Position numbers and translations under genes: made by a program | In this document: piece after piece, positions 48,418 to 58,274 of the stretch | Numbering within the stretch: the stretch's first letter is position 1 | How the letters are laid out: the number at the start of each line of letters is the position of its first letter | Notes under the pieces: model-generated | Seen by the model: only the letters and a program-made list of their open reading frames with translations | What the model was told of the DNA's origin: nothing | Databases searched by the model: none | Source of the DNA: a bacterium | GTDB taxonomy: Bacteria; Planctomycetota; Planctomycetia; Planctomycetales; Planctomycetaceae | Direction of reading: 5' to 3' | Assembly: GCA_016125225.1 (NCBI GenBank) | Contig: WGME01000013.1 | Location: 310,001-374,000 of the forward strand | Length of the DNA stretch: 64,000 bases

Positions 48418-48455
48418 CTGCGGGCCGATCGGGATTTTCCCCCGTCAGCCCGCAG
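48418..48455 (-). terminator. Hairpin after cheR
   Basis: An eight-base stem (CTGCGGGC paired to GCCCGCAG) with an inner CGGG/CCCG helix lies 14 bases beyond the cheR stop on the minus strand. Confidence 0.5.
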
Positions 48456-48468
48456 GGTCATGCACATA

Positions 48469-49299
48469 TCAAGCGGGAACGGCGACCCGGGGAGCATACA
48501 GTGCGGCTTTGCAGGAGCGAATCCGTTCAAAGGTGTCAGTGACACCCAGCACGGTTTCCGCAGCCCCTAAGGCCAGAAAGCCATCCGGTCGCAACATCTT
48601 GGCCATCCGATCGAGAATCTGCTTCTTCACATCGTTCTCAAAATAAATGAGCACGTTGCGGCAGAAGATCACGTCGAAGCTGCCGAGATGCTGGAACGGT
48701 TCGAGCAGGTTCAGCGTGCGGAACCGAGTCCATTTCCGTAGTTCCTCTTTGACCCGCCAGCCTCCCGATTCCTGCTGGAAGTACTTGATCATCATTTGAA
48801 TGGGCAGGCCACGTTGCACTTCGAAATGCGTGTAGACCCCCGCCTCAGCGCGACTGAGCGTGGCCTTCGACAAGTCGGTGCCCACGATTTCAACGTGCCA
48901 GTCGTTCACTTCGGGAAAATGTTCCCGGAGCAGAATCGCCAGTGAGTAGGCTTCCTGCCCTGTGGAAGCAGCAGCCGACCAGATCCGCAGGCGACGCAAC
49001 GAACGGCGGTTCTCGATCAGCTTCGGCAGCAACTGCTCACGCAGTTCATCGAACGGCGTTTTATCGCGGAAGAACGACGTTTCATTGGTCGTCATGGCCT
49101 CCACGACACTGCTGCTCAGCGATTCCGGCGGCGAACGTCGCAATGCCAGAACCAGTTCGGGAATGCCGTTGAGGCCAAAGCTTTGTGCCAGCGGCAACAG
49201 CCGTGCTTCCAGCAGATATTCCTTGGAAGCTCCGAGCGAAAGCCCCGATCGATCCAGGAGAAATTGCGTGAGGAAGTCATAGTCTAATGCAGCAATCAT
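48469..49299 (-). CDS. cheR: Chemotaxis protein methyltransferase CheR
   Basis: It methylates receptor glutamates with S-adenosylmethionine. The 276-residue protein has an N-terminal helical domain (GLSLGASKEYLLEARL, then TTNETSFFRD). The SAM-binding fold follows with IWSAAASTGQEAYSLAILL, EIVGTDLSKATLSRAEAGVY and FDVIFCRNVLIYFE. The ATG at 49299 overlaps the cheB stop by four bases, so the two antagonists are made in a coupled way. No adjacent flagellar genes are in the window. Confidence 0.96.
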   Translation of the reverse strand: MIAALDYDFLTQFLLDRSGLSLGASKEYLLEARLLPLAQSFGLNGIPELVLALRRSPPESLSSSVVEAMTTNETSFFRDKTPFDELREQLLPKLIENRRSLRRLRIWSAAASTGQEAYSLAILLREHFPEVNDWHVEIVGTDLSKATLSRAEAGVYTHFEVQRGLPIQMMIKYFQQESGGWRVKEELRKWTRFRTLNLLEPFQHLGSFDVIFCRNVLIYFENDVKKQILDRMAKMLRPDGFLALGAAETVLGVTDTFERIRSCKAALYAPRVAVPA

Positions 49300-50366
49300 C
49301 GCGCCAACTCCAGGCAAGTGTGCAGAATGCGGGGGCCAATCTGATCGAGTGGCAGAACTTCGTGTGCTAGACCCGCACGCACCACCGCGCCAGGCATTCC
49401 CCAAACCACACTTGAGGCCTCATCCTGGGCGATGAGCCAACCTCCACGTTGTACAATCGCCGCTGATCCTTCTTTGCCATCTTCACCCATTCCTGTCAGC
49501 ATCACAGCCAGGAGCGACTGACGGTAAACATCAGCCGCTGTTCGGAACAACGGATTCACTGACGGGCGGCAGTAATGCTCGGGGGCCGCCTGTGTCAGGA
49601 GCGTGCGAACGGGGCCGTCCCGTCGATCCAGTTCCATGTGGTAATCGCCCGGTGCTACATACGTGTGCCCCGGCTTGACATTCTGCAGATGGATGGCTTC
49701 CTGAGCGGGACGTCCTGAGTCCATCTGAATATGTTTCGCCAGCATGGGTGTAAACAAGGGCGGCATGTGCTGCACAATAAAAATCGGCAGCGGGAAATCG
49801 CTCGGCAGATCGCAGAGAACTTTTCGCAACGCCTGCGGACCACCGGTACTGGTACCGATAACAACCGCCGAAATTGCATGCTGTGGCCCGCGCGTCGTCG
49901 GACTCGAAAACGCCGCTGTGGGTTTTGGCTGAGTTGACGCCACAGACGGTCGATCACTGCGGCCGAGAGCATGAATCAGCGGCAACAGGTCTTTTGATAG
50001 TTGGCTGATGCTGTCGCTGACACTGCTTGACGTGGGTTTCGCGATACAACCGGCGGCACCTAGAGACAAGGCCCGCAGCGTGGTGTCTGCACCTTCGCTC
50101 GTCAGAGCACTGGCCATGATCACGCGGATTTTGGGAAACTCGTGCTGGATGCGTTGCAATGCCGTCAACCCATCCATGACGGGCATTTCGACATCGAGGA
50201 CAACGACGTCAACGCTCAGGCGGCGGAGTGAGGAGAGTGCCGCTTCGCCATGCATGGCGGTACCCACCAACTGCAGTGTGGTATCGCTTTCAATGGCACG
50301 AGCCAGCAAGCCCCGCACGACGGCAGAGTCATCGACAACCAGCACCCGAATAGGGTTGCCGCTCAT
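49296..50366 (-). CDS. cheB: Chemotaxis methylesterase CheB
   Basis: It removes receptor methyl groups and deamidates receptors. The 356-residue protein has a receiver (VVDDS, phospho-Asp58 in VVVLDVEMP, Thr/Ser in IMASALTS, Lys in IAKP). A linker rich in Ser/Pro leads to the esterase domain with the catalytic Ser in GTSTGGPQAL, His in VQHMPP and Asp in TGMGEDG. ATG 50366 overlaps the cheY stop (ATGA). Coupled cheY-cheB-cheR order. Confidence 0.96.
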   Translation of the reverse strand: MSGNPIRVLVVDDSAVVRGLLARAIESDTTLQLVGTAMHGEAALSSLRRLSVDVVVLDVEMPVMDGLTALQRIQHEFPKIRVIMASALTSEGADTTLRALSLGAAGCIAKPTSSSVSDSISQLSKDLLPLIHALGRSDRPSVASTQPKPTAAFSSPTTRGPQHAISAVVIGTSTGGPQALRKVLCDLPSDFPLPIFIVQHMPPLFTPMLAKHIQMDSGRPAQEAIHLQNVKPGHTYVAPGDYHMELDRRDGPVRTLLTQAAPEHYCRPSVNPLFRTAADVYRQSLLAVMLTGMGEDGKEGSAAIVQRGGWLIAQDEASSVVWGMPGAVVRAGLAHEVLPLDQIGPRILHTCLELAR

Positions 50367-50731
50367 AGTACGCCTACTTCCTGAAGTTTCTCGAGCATGA
50401 TTTCCTGGGTGTAGGGCTTCATGATGTACTCGTTGGCTCCGGATTGCAGGGCGTCCATAATCCGGCTGAATTCGCCTTCTGTCGTACACATGACAATTTT
50501 CGGCTGCGGAAGATGCCCATCGCTGCGGACGGTTTTCAGAAACGTGATCCCATCCATGATGGGCATGTTCCAGTCCAGCAGGATTGCATCGATTTCCGGG
50601 TGGCTCTTCAATACGGTTAACGCCTCTGAGCCGTCTTCCGCTTCGAGAATCGAACAGTTCGACTGACCCAGCATGCGACGGGTTGCCAGCCGCACTGCCC
50701 GAGAATCATCGACCAGGAGTATGGTTTTCAT
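50363..50731 (-). CDS. cheY: Chemotaxis response regulator CheY
   Basis: A stand-alone 122-residue receiver: acidic pair LLVDDSR, phospho-Asp53 in ILLDWNMP, Thr in VMCTTEGE, and Lys in YIMKPY. The tryptophan after the phospho-Asp and the IMDALQSGANEYIMKPY helix are typical of CheY of the PatA/CheY type. It is separated from the receptor gene by 233 bases that include a strong terminator (50898-50941), so cheYBR may have its own promoter. Its stop overlaps cheB. Confidence 0.95.
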   Translation of the reverse strand: MKTILLVDDSRAVRLATRRMLGQSNCSILEAEDGSEALTVLKSHPEIDAILLDWNMPIMDGITFLKTVRSDGHLPQPKIVMCTTEGEFSRIMDALQSGANEYIMKPYTQEIMLEKLQEVGVL

Positions 50732-50897
50732 GACGTTTACTGCCTTGGAGCTACACCCCGGAGCGGGGCTAGTCTTTCTTGAAGGGGAGCATCCTCTGCC
50801 CGCTTACAACATGTCGGATATCTTGAGATTCGTACGATGAACAGCCGCTTTCGCCAGCTTTTCGGCACAAGCCTCCGTCGCCGTACGCTACAACCGG

Positions 50898-50941
50898 AAA
50901 AAAACAGGGGCCACGAACAGCCGTGAGGTATTCGTGACCCC
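50898..50941 (-). terminator. Rho-independent terminator after the receptor gene
   Basis: On the minus strand an 11-base stem (GGGGTCACGAA paired to TTCGTGGCCCC, one G-T wobble) with a 13-base loop is followed by TGTTTTTTT. This is the clearest intrinsic terminator in the window. It lies 23 bases past the receptor stop and splits the che locus. Confidence 0.85.
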
Positions 50942-50964
50942 GTGCAGCAGTTGTTTGTGCACTA

Positions 50965-53541
50965 TTAGAGGCTGCGCATCCGCTTGAGGAAGTCGTTGGT
51001 AACCTGATCCAGCCGGACCGATTCCTGAGCCAGACCTTCCGCAGCGACCAGAATGTCGCTCGCACCTCGGCCACCTTCGTCTGCGGCTTGCGAAACCCCA
51101 GCGATGTTCGATGAGACTTCCGCGGTGCCACGAGCGGCTTCCGATACGTTCCGCGAGATTTCGTTGGTCGCGGCCGTCTGTTCTTCCACAGCACTGGCGA
51201 TGGTGGTCGAAATCTCATTGATCTTACGGATGCTCTCGCTGATGGTGCCAATCGCGGTGATGGCCACCCCGGTCGAGCTTTGAATGGCACTGATCTTCTG
51301 GCTGATTTCTTCCGTCGCCTTGGCGGTTTGACGGGCGAGTTCCTTCACCTCGTTGGCCACCACCGCGAATCCCTTACCCGCTTCACCGGCACGAGCCGCT
51401 TCGATGGTGGCGTTCAAGGCGAGCAGGTTGGTTTGCTGAGCGATCGAGGTAATCACCTTCACCACCTGGCCGATTTCGTTGCTGGAATCGCCCAGTTGTT
51501 TAATGGTGACGTTTGTCTTGTCGGCCTCGGTCACCGCCATGGAGGTCATCTTCGACGCGTCCTGAACATGGCGAGCGATTTCGGTAATCGACTTGCTCAA
51601 CTGTTCCGCCGAAGACGAAACCGTTTCCACGTTACGGGTCGCTTCTTCACTGGCAGCCGCCACCACTTGAGATTGACGGGCTGTTTCTTCCGAAGCCGCC
51701 GCGAGGTTCTTCGAGCTGGCCTGCATTTCGGTTGCGGCTGAAGTGACGATCTGGACCACGCCCTTCACATCGCGTTCGAAGTCGTCGGCCATTTTCACTT
51801 GGTCGGAAATAATCGACCAGGTCACCATCGGGCCGATGTATTCGCCCTTCGCATCGGTAATCGCTGAGACCAGCAGGTCGAGCGTTTCCGGACCGATCTT
51901 GATACGGGCCTTGTGCGGCAGATTGCGAGGATCAGCCAGCAGACGGCGCTGCATTTCCGGGCTCTTATGCAGAATGTCGTAGCTCTGGCCTTTGAGTTGT
52001 TCCGCCGGAACGGGCAGCAGGTGTTCGATCTTCTTCAGCGTTCGCAGCGCCGAGGGGTTGACATAGGAAATCTTGGAATCGCGGCCCGCAAAGACCACAT
52101 TGATGGGGAGGTTATCCATCATGTTCTGGATGCGTGTGGCTTCTTCGCGGGCCTTGAGTTCGGCCGTCACATCTGTGGCAAACTTGACGACCTTAACCAG
52201 CTTGCCTTGAGCGTCTCTGATCGGAGAATAGATCGCGCGAATCCAGATCTCGCGTCCACCCTTAGCGATCCGCTTGAACTCGCCGGTGTGGTGTTCTCCA
52301 CGGTTGAGCTTGGCCCAGAATTCGCGGTAGTCGCTGGTTGCCCGGTAAGCATCATCCACAAACATGCTGTGGTGCTTGCCCTGAATTTCTCGCAGGGTAT
52401 AGCCTAAGGCCGACAGAAAATTTTCATTCGCGTTGACGATCGTGCCATCCAACTGGAATTCGATCACGGCGTTCGTTCGATCAACCGCTCCCAATTTTTC
52501 TGAGGCGTCGACATATTTGGCCTGCAATTCTGCAATCGCAGTCACATTGTTGAAATAGTAGGCCGATCCTACGGGACGCCCATCGTCATTCAGAACGACG
52601 CGTTGTGTGACTTCCAGTTGAGCCTCGCCAACAGGCACGACCAAGGCTTCGTGAGCCGTGACCTTCTTCAGGCTTGGAACCGCTTGTTGCAGCCGAGAAA
52701 AGGCATTGCCGACCAGTTCTTCAGATCCGAACCCGAGCGTCGCGGAAAGATCATGCAATAATGATTGTCCCGCGGCATTGATGTACTTCACTTTTCCCTG
52801 TGGATCGACCAGCAAGGCCGCCAGGGGGGCTTGTTCGATGAGTCCGTAGAACTGCTCGACCCCTTGAGTCGCTGAAGGCGAGGAAGCGAGCGTTGTCGTC
52901 GAGTCGAGAGACATGGCTGGACTTTCTAATGGAACACTGCGCGACATCGTCGCCGGAAGAGGGGCAAAATTGTTTGTGGGTACGGTATGTTCGGGGAGTC
53001 GTTCTGGCACATGCGGGGAGGCATTGGCCGGAATCGAATCTCCAGGGGCATCGCTATGAGAGACTGCAGCGGGGCAGGTCGATGACACGCTTGCCGAAGT
53101 CTCAAGATTGATCGCTAGAGTCAGTTCGTTGTCGAGATAACTCGTTATTTCCTGTAGTTCACTGGAATCCAGATGGCTTTGTCTCAGGGCCTGTTTCAGG
53201 TGACGGAGAACCCGTCTTAATCGTTTTTGTGCTGGGGTATCCCGGCATTCGGCGTTCAAATAGTCGCGGACAAATTTCTGCCAGTCGGCCTGATCTTCCC
53301 TGGCTCGCAGGACCACCAGAAAACTTCGTAACCAGTGATCGTGAATCGCATTCCAGTCCAGCGATTTCTCTGTCGGTGTGCCTCGCGTGTGCTGCTGGCA
53401 CACATAAGTGGTGTAGCGTTGCATCCAGGCGGCTAGGTGGTGGCGGACATCGGCGAACAAAATCTCCGAGCGCACCGGCAGGGTAAGCCGAGCGTGACTC
53501 GTGCCTGCCGAAGTCGGTGGACATATCGCGATCTCTTCCAC
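50965..53541 (-). CDS. Soluble methyl-accepting chemotaxis protein with PAS domains
   Basis: An 858-residue receptor without membrane helices. Residues about 1-220 are a helical N-terminal part of unknown type plus a Ser/Pro-rich linker. PAS domains lie at about 225-345, 355-475 ([31 protein letters not shown]) and 485-600. The signalling hairpin (about 610-858) has the conserved tip [19 protein letters not shown]. No transmembrane segment or HAMP was found, so it senses a cytoplasmic cue, perhaps redox or energy state via PAS. GTG 53541 is the start. It sits between cheW and cheY. Confidence 0.95.
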   Translation of the reverse strand: MEEIAICPPTSAGTSHARLTLPVRSEILFADVRHHLAAWMQRYTTYVCQQHTRGTPTEKSLDWNAIHDHWLRSFLVVLRAREDQADWQKFVRDYLNAECRDTPAQKRLRRVLRHLKQALRQSHLDSSELQEITSYLDNELTLAINLETSASVSSTCPAAVSHSDAPGDSIPANASPHVPERLPEHTVPTNNFAPLPATMSRSVPLESPAMSLDSTTTLASSPSATQGVEQFYGLIEQAPLAALLVDPQGKVKYINAAGQSLLHDLSATLGFGSEELVGNAFSRLQQAVPSLKKVTAHEALVVPVGEAQLEVTQRVVLNDDGRPVGSAYYFNNVTAIAELQAKYVDASEKLGAVDRTNAVIEFQLDGTIVNANENFLSALGYTLREIQGKHHSMFVDDAYRATSDYREFWAKLNRGEHHTGEFKRIAKGGREIWIRAIYSPIRDAQGKLVKVVKFATDVTAELKAREEATRIQNMMDNLPINVVFAGRDSKISYVNPSALRTLKKIEHLLPVPAEQLKGQSYDILHKSPEMQRRLLADPRNLPHKARIKIGPETLDLLVSAITDAKGEYIGPMVTWSIISDQVKMADDFERDVKGVVQIVTSAATEMQASSKNLAAASEETARQSQVVAAASEEATRNVETVSSSAEQLSKSITEIARHVQDASKMTSMAVTEADKTNVTIKQLGDSSNEIGQVVKVITSIAQQTNLLALNATIEAARAGEAGKGFAVVANEVKELARQTAKATEEISQKISAIQSSTGVAITAIGTISESIRKINEISTTIASAVEEQTAATNEISRNVSEAARGTAEVSSNIAGVSQAADEGGRGASDILVAAEGLAQESVRLDQVTNDFLKRMRSL

Positions 53542-53559
53542 GTCGTGACTCAGAACTCT

Positions 53560-54069
53560 TTAGTTGCGAGATTCACCATTCCGGTGTGGTGTGCCATTCA
53601 GTGTCAAAATCGCGGTTAAATCGAGCACGACGAACAATCCTTGTTCCAATCGTAATACTCCCTGGACCAGCGACCGCCAGCGGGCATCCAACGTGCGCGG
53701 CGGTGGTTCCATTCGCAGGCCATCCACGCTGATCACATCGCCCACTTCGTCCACCAGCAAACTGAACGATTCGCCGTGAAAACGAACCACCACATTCATG
53801 CTGGTTTCGTTCGCTTCCCGGTCGGGCAGACCCAGTCGACGACGGAGATTCACCGCTGTGACGATTTGGCCGCGAAGATTCAGCAGACCTGCGACTTCGT
53901 TCCGAGCCAACGGTGTGCGGGCAATCTGTTGGCTGGTCAGCACTTCTTGAACGGTGCTGACAGGGACACCCATAAGTTCGCCATCAATGAGGAACGAAAC
54001 GTACTGTCGATCCTCCTGCACGGTATTCGATGTGCTCCGTGGAGCGGTCGGTGCAACGGCCTGACTCAT
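53560..54069 (-). CDS. cheW: Chemotaxis coupling protein CheW
   Basis: It links receptors to CheA. The 169-residue protein has a CheW SH3-like double barrel: YVSFLIDGELMGVPVSTVQEVL, PLARNEVAGLLNLRGQIVTAVNLR, VVVRFHGESFSLLVDEVGDVI, and VLRLEQGLFVVLDL. ATG 54069 overlaps the cheA stop by four bases, so CheA and CheW are translationally coupled. The receptor gene begins 18 bases downstream of the cheW stop. A polar N-terminal extension of about 20 residues is present. Confidence 0.96.
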   Translation of the reverse strand: MSQAVAPTAPRSTSNTVQEDRQYVSFLIDGELMGVPVSTVQEVLTSQQIARTPLARNEVAGLLNLRGQIVTAVNLRRRLGLPDREANETSMNVVVRFHGESFSLLVDEVGDVISVDGLRMEPPPRTLDARWRSLVQGVLRLEQGLFVVLDLTAILTLNGTPHRNGESRN

Positions 54070-56756
54070 GAGAGCACCCCCTTTGATCGGGCACGCTGGT
54101 GCCACAGGTCTTTGAGCGATGTGGTCAACTCCTGCGGATCGAACTTGGGCAGCACAACGTCGGCGCCGCAGGCCCGCAGGCTGTCATGGAACTCACTGAA
54201 TTCGGCACCTGTCAGAACGACGATGGGACGTTCCTCGCCTCCCGAGCCCTTACGTGCCCAGTCCGAAAGTTGGGTCAGGCGGGGATCTTGACCATCGGCG
54301 TCGCACAGAATCGCATCGAACACGTCGCCATGTTCCAGCATCTCTTCGGCACGGGTGACGGTCTCGGCGATGGTGACTCGGAAGCCCGCTGCCTCACAGG
54401 CGGTCCGGACAAGTTGCCGGAAGAACAACGATTCCACCACCACAAGCAACCGGCGAACCGATGCTTGGGCTTCGCGACGGAACCAGTTGGGGTTGGTCAT
54501 TTTCAGATAATGCTGCGTGTCAATCACATCCGTGGCTTTGCCGTCGATCACGGCTGTACCGAGTGTGCCCGAACGCTTAGTTCCGTTGCGGATGATCAGC
54601 GGTTCTTCGAGGATGTCTTTGATCTGGTCGACAATCAGGCCCAGAGCATTGGAACCGTCGGAGAAGACCACCACGGGTTGAAGATCACGCAGCGGTCCGC
54701 GGCTGCGGCTGTCGGCCAGGTTGACCAGCGGCAACAGATGGCCACGGTACTGCACCAGCATGCGGTCGCCACTCCACTCGATGCTGGTCCGTGGGAACTC
54801 TTCCAGCCGTGAAACGAGAGACAGTGGGACGGCCAGCAACCGATCGTCTTCGGTGCTGACCACCAGCAAGCTGGTCGGCTCGATCTGATCTTCCGATTCA
54901 TTGCGGCCAGCGTTGGCGGCAGTCGTGGTCTGGTTACTGTTGTTGCTGTACCGCCCGGCAATTCCAGCCACGTCGAGAATCATGATGACGCGGCCATCGC
55001 CGAGAATCGTTGTTCCCTGATAGACGTTAATATCTTTGAGCAACCGACCGACCGGCTTGACCACGATTTCCTGAGTGTCGAATACTTCGGAGACAATCAG
55101 TCCCAGTTGTTCTTCACCCACCTGGACCACGACGATGTAGAGGTCGACATCATCATCCTGTGTCGAAGCTTCGAGACCCAGGACTTCCCGCAATTCGATC
55201 AAGGGCAGTAAGCGATTGCGAAGCCGGAAGACCTGTTGATCGTGAATTCGTTCGATGCGTTTCCGTTCTTCGGCTGGTACGCGGACAAGCTCCACGACAC
55301 CCAACTGCGGTATGGCGAAATGAATGCTGCCGCTTTCGACGACCAACGCCGAGATAATGGCCAGTGTCAGCGGGATTTTGATGCGGATGGTCGTTCCCTG
55401 GCCGAAGATCGAATTCAGTTCGACCGTGCCGCCGATTCGTTCGATCTCAGTCCGCACGACGTCCATGCCGACGCCGCGGCCAGAGACGGAGGTAATTTGT
55501 TCGGCTGTCGAGAACCCTGGACGGAAAATCAACTTCTGGATTTCCGAATCCGACATCGAAGCGGCTTCGACTTCGGTGATCAGGCCTTGATCGAGCGCTT
55601 TCCGCAGAACGCGCTGGGCATCAATTCCTTTGCCATCATCCTCGACACAGATGATGACATGGCCCCCTTCGTGGTAAGCCCGCAGTCTGAGAGTGCCGTG
55701 TTCTGTCTTCCCCATTTGCCGTCGGACGGCCGGGGATTCAATCCCGTGGTCGACCGAATTCCGCACCATGTGCGTGAGGGGGTCTTTGATCGCGTCCAGC
55801 ACGGTCCGGTCGAGTTCGGTCTCGGCACCGAGCATTTCCAGCTCAACCATTTTGCTGGTCAACCGGCACAGGTCGCGGACCAACCGGGGGAGCTTGCTCC
55901 AGGCGTTGCCGATCGGTTGCATCCGGGTCTTCATGACCCCTTCCTGCAAATCGGTCGTCACGCGGTTGAGCAGCGAGATGGGTGCCGAAAATCGGGACTC
56001 TTCTTCGCCGCGAACCAGTTGCAAAAGTTGATTACGTGTGAGTACCAGTTCGCCGACAAGATTCATCAGCAAATCGAGCACGTCAACATTCACGCGGATA
56101 GAAAGGTCGGCGACACTTTTGCGGCCATCCGCGCCGGCTTCCGGCGATTCATTGGTATCGGCCGCAGTCCGGACTGCGGCGACAACCGGTTCTGCCATCA
56201 CAGGTGCTGGTTCCAGTACTGAAATCTCAGTCATACCAGTAAGTGGGGCGGGTGTCCGATCAGACTGTTCGGGCTTGGATGCCATTGGCTCGACGGGAGC
56301 CGCAACAGGCTCGGGCGTAGCCTCTGGTTCGACCAGTTCCATTTCAGGTTCGGCGCTAACTTTGGGAATCGGATCTCCCAACGAGGCCAGCAAATCCAGG
56401 CGATGAATCAGTTCATTGCTGTTCAGATTGGGTTCCTGGCCCCCTTCTTCCAGCCCGGCCAGCAGTTCTTTGATACGGTCGATGCCGTCGAGAACCAGCG
56501 AAACGGCGGGCGGAGAGACCTCGAGACGCCCGTCACGCATGCGGCCGAGCACATTCTCCGTGGCGTGCGCGACCAATCCCAGGCGAGACAGCCCGATGAA
56601 TCCGCACGTTCCTTTAATTGTATGGATCGTACGGAAAATGCTGCCCAAAAGGTTCAGGTTGGAGGGTTCACGCTCCAATTGAACAATTTCGGTATCCAGC
56701 CGGCCGAGATTTTCCCAGCTTTCGGCCAGAAACTCTTGCAGGATTTCGTCTTCCAT
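54066..56756 (-). CDS. cheA: Chemotaxis histidine kinase CheA with two CheW modules and C-terminal receiver
   Basis: An 896-residue hybrid kinase. The Hpt domain (1-105) has phospho-His45 in FRTIHTIKG. A long Pro/Glu linker (about 130-215) shows no clear P2 domain. Dimerisation (LLMNLVGELVLTRNQL) and ATPase regions follow (HMVRNSVDHGIE, EDDGKGID, GRGVGMDVV). Two CheW-like modules lie at about 475-610 and 635-760. The terminal receiver (about 770-890) keeps a phospho-Asp (ILCDADG) and Lys (VLPKF), but its acidic pair is reduced to VES. It heads the cheA-cheW-mcp run. Confidence 0.95.
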   Translation of the reverse strand: MEDEILQEFLAESWENLGRLDTEIVQLEREPSNLNLLGSIFRTIHTIKGTCGFIGLSRLGLVAHATENVLGRMRDGRLEVSPPAVSLVLDGIDRIKELLAGLEEGGQEPNLNSNELIHRLDLLASLGDPIPKVSAEPEMELVEPEATPEPVAAPVEPMASKPEQSDRTPAPLTGMTEISVLEPAPVMAEPVVAAVRTAADTNESPEAGADGRKSVADLSIRVNVDVLDLLMNLVGELVLTRNQLLQLVRGEEESRFSAPISLLNRVTTDLQEGVMKTRMQPIGNAWSKLPRLVRDLCRLTSKMVELEMLGAETELDRTVLDAIKDPLTHMVRNSVDHGIESPAVRRQMGKTEHGTLRLRAYHEGGHVIICVEDDGKGIDAQRVLRKALDQGLITEVEAASMSDSEIQKLIFRPGFSTAEQITSVSGRGVGMDVVRTEIERIGGTVELNSIFGQGTTIRIKIPLTLAIISALVVESGSIHFAIPQLGVVELVRVPAEERKRIERIHDQQVFRLRNRLLPLIELREVLGLEASTQDDDVDLYIVVVQVGEEQLGLIVSEVFDTQEIVVKPVGRLLKDINVYQGTTILGDGRVIMILDVAGIAGRYSNNSNQTTTAANAGRNESEDQIEPTSLLVVSTEDDRLLAVPLSLVSRLEEFPRTSIEWSGDRMLVQYRGHLLPLVNLADSRSRGPLRDLQPVVVFSDGSNALGLIVDQIKDILEEPLIIRNGTKRSGTLGTAVIDGKATDVIDTQHYLKMTNPNWFRREAQASVRRLLVVVESLFFRQLVRTACEAAGFRVTIAETVTRAEEMLEHGDVFDAILCDADGQDPRLTQLSDWARKGSGGEERPIVVLTGAEFSEFHDSLRACGADVVLPKFDPQELTTSLKDLWHQRARSKGVLS

Positions 56757-57159
56757 CAGCCGCTATCCAACCCGGAGAAGGCGGTGTACGAGAAGCGATC
56801 CGTCGCGACAAATGCGAACCGACTGGACGCAGAGGCCCGTGTTGATTGGCAGATAAGACATCGACTCAGCGGCGCAGCTTTCATGGGAAGACAAATGGAT
56901 TTCTCTCCAACGGAGGGAAATGATGGACACCGCGAATCGAATAGTCGGGAAGAATCGGTAACGTGAAGTTTTTATCGGATGACTTCCCTCCCGATGGTAC
57001 GATGCCCTCAACCACCGAACTTGAGGTCTGAACTTAAACCCCGTATGATTCGCCGCGTAGGGTTTGAAGGGGTGCTGCACACTGGTTGTCTGTACCCGAC
57101 CCACCGAGGAATGTATCCTCGACATCTGTCAATTACCGCATTCGCAAGGAGGAGCAGTC
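56757..57159. promoter_or_regulatory. Divergent region between cheA and gap (403 bases)
   Basis: It holds the gap promoter (57021-57049), the gap Shine-Dalgarno AAGGAGGAG at 57146-57154, and, on the minus strand, the cheA upstream region. For cheA no promoter boxes could be assigned with confidence. No other gene was seen. Confidence 0.5.
57021..57049 (+). promoter_or_regulatory. Sigma-70-type promoter of gap
   Basis: TTGAGG (-35) and TATGAT (-10) are separated by exactly 17 bases, giving four and five matches to the consensus hexamers. The predicted start lies about 100 bases before the gap GTG codon. Confidence 0.6.
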
Positions 57160-58185
57160 GTGGCTCCGGTTCGAGTTGCAATTAACGGTTTTGGTCGTAT
57201 CGGACGTGTTGCCTTCCGCGCGATGGCGGCCCGGCCCGAAGAATTTGAAATTGTCGCCATCAATGACCTCGGCAAGCCCGATGCATTGGCCGTCCTGCTC
57301 AAGTACGACAGCATTCAAGGCCGGTTCCCGGGAACCGTCTCGGCCGATGGCGATTCGCTCGTCGTCAATGGCAAGAAGGTGAAGGTTTGTGCGGAACGCG
57401 ATCCGCGCAGCCTGCCTTGGAAAGACCTTGCCGTTCAGATTGCCCTCGAATCGACCGGTTTCTTCACCGGCCGCGCGAAAGATGGCAAGCCGGGTTACGA
57501 CAGCCACATCGAAGCTGGTGCTTCGAAGGTGATTCTGTCGGCTCCCGCCAAAGACAAGCCCGATCTGACCTGCGTGATGGGTGTCAACGATTCGGAGCTG
57601 AAGCCCGAACACAAGACCATCTCGAATGCCAGCTGTACCACCAACTGTCTGGCTCCCGTGGCCAAGGTGTTGCAGGAAAACTTCGGGATTGCTCGCGGTC
57701 TGATGACCACCTGCCACGCTTACACCAACGATCAGCGCGTGTCGGACCAGCTGCACGACAATATCTACCGTTCGCGTGCTGCGGCTGTAAACATCATCCC
57801 GACGACCACTGGCGCTGCCAAGGCCGTGGGTGAAGTTCTGCCCGCCTTGAATGGCAAGCTCACCGGTATTTCGCTGCGGGTGCCCGTGCCGTGCGGCAGC
57901 ATCGTCGACCTGGTTGCGGAAGTCGAAAAAGACGTCACCGTTGACGATATCAACGGTGCGATCAAGGCCGCCGCGGAAGGCCCGCTCAAGGGCATCCTCG
58001 AATACTGTGTCGATCCGATCGTCTCCAGCGACATCATCGGCAATCCTCACAGCTCGATCTTCCATGCCGAGTGGACCATGGTCATGCAGAAGCGCATGAT
58101 CAAGATCCTGAGCTGGTATGACAATGAATTTGGTTATTCGAATCGGACTGCCGATTTGATCTCCAAGGTCGCCAAGCTCGGCTAG
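57160..58185 (+). CDS. gap: Type I glyceraldehyde-3-phosphate dehydrogenase
   Basis: It oxidises glyceraldehyde-3-phosphate in glycolysis or works in reverse. The 341-residue protein has the NAD-binding start [18 protein letters not shown], the catalytic Cys in [12 protein letters not shown], the His in [10 protein letters not shown] (tested motif AYTNDQ), and the C-terminal WYDNEFGYS. The GTG start at 57160 is fixed by the strong Shine-Dalgarno AAGGAGGAG five bases upstream. The Asp at the end of the second strand (AINDLGKP) favours NAD over NADP, by family rule. A hairpin at 58209-58239 follows. Confidence 0.96.
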   Translation: MAPVRVAINGFGRIGRVAFRAMAARPEEFEIVAINDLGKPDALAVLLKYDSIQGRFPGTVSADGDSLVVNGKKVKVCAERDPRSLPWKDLAVQIALESTGFFTGRAKDGKPGYDSHIEAGASKVILSAPAKDKPDLTCVMGVNDSELKPEHKTISNASCTTNCLAPVAKVLQENFGIARGLMTTCHAYTNDQRVSDQLHDNIYRSRAAAVNIIPTTTGAAKAVGEVLPALNGKLTGISLRVPVPCGSIVDLVAEVEKDVTVDDINGAIKAAAEGPLKGILEYCVDPIVSSDIIGNPHSSIFHAEWTMVMQKRMIKILSWYDNEFGYSNRTADLISKVAKLG

Positions 58186-58208
58186 TTTCTTCCGGAATCC
58201 TTCGGGAC

Positions 58209-58239
58209 GGCTGCGGCGATCAAAACTGGTCGCCCAGCC
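58209..58239 (+). terminator. Bulged hairpin between gap and rpe
   Basis: A stem of about 12 pairs with one bulged C and one wobble closes a six-base AAAACT-type loop, 24 bases after the gap stop. There is no U-tract, so it may be only a partial terminator. Confidence 0.35.
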
Positions 58240-58274
58240 GCCCGGATTCTGCCCGCAGACAGGATGACACTGGC

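Noticed and set aside
56941-57000. Flagellar sigma-28-like boxes upstream of cheA on the minus strand (TAAA... CCGATT)
   Set aside because: The distance between the boxes is about four bases too short for the sigma-28 consensus.
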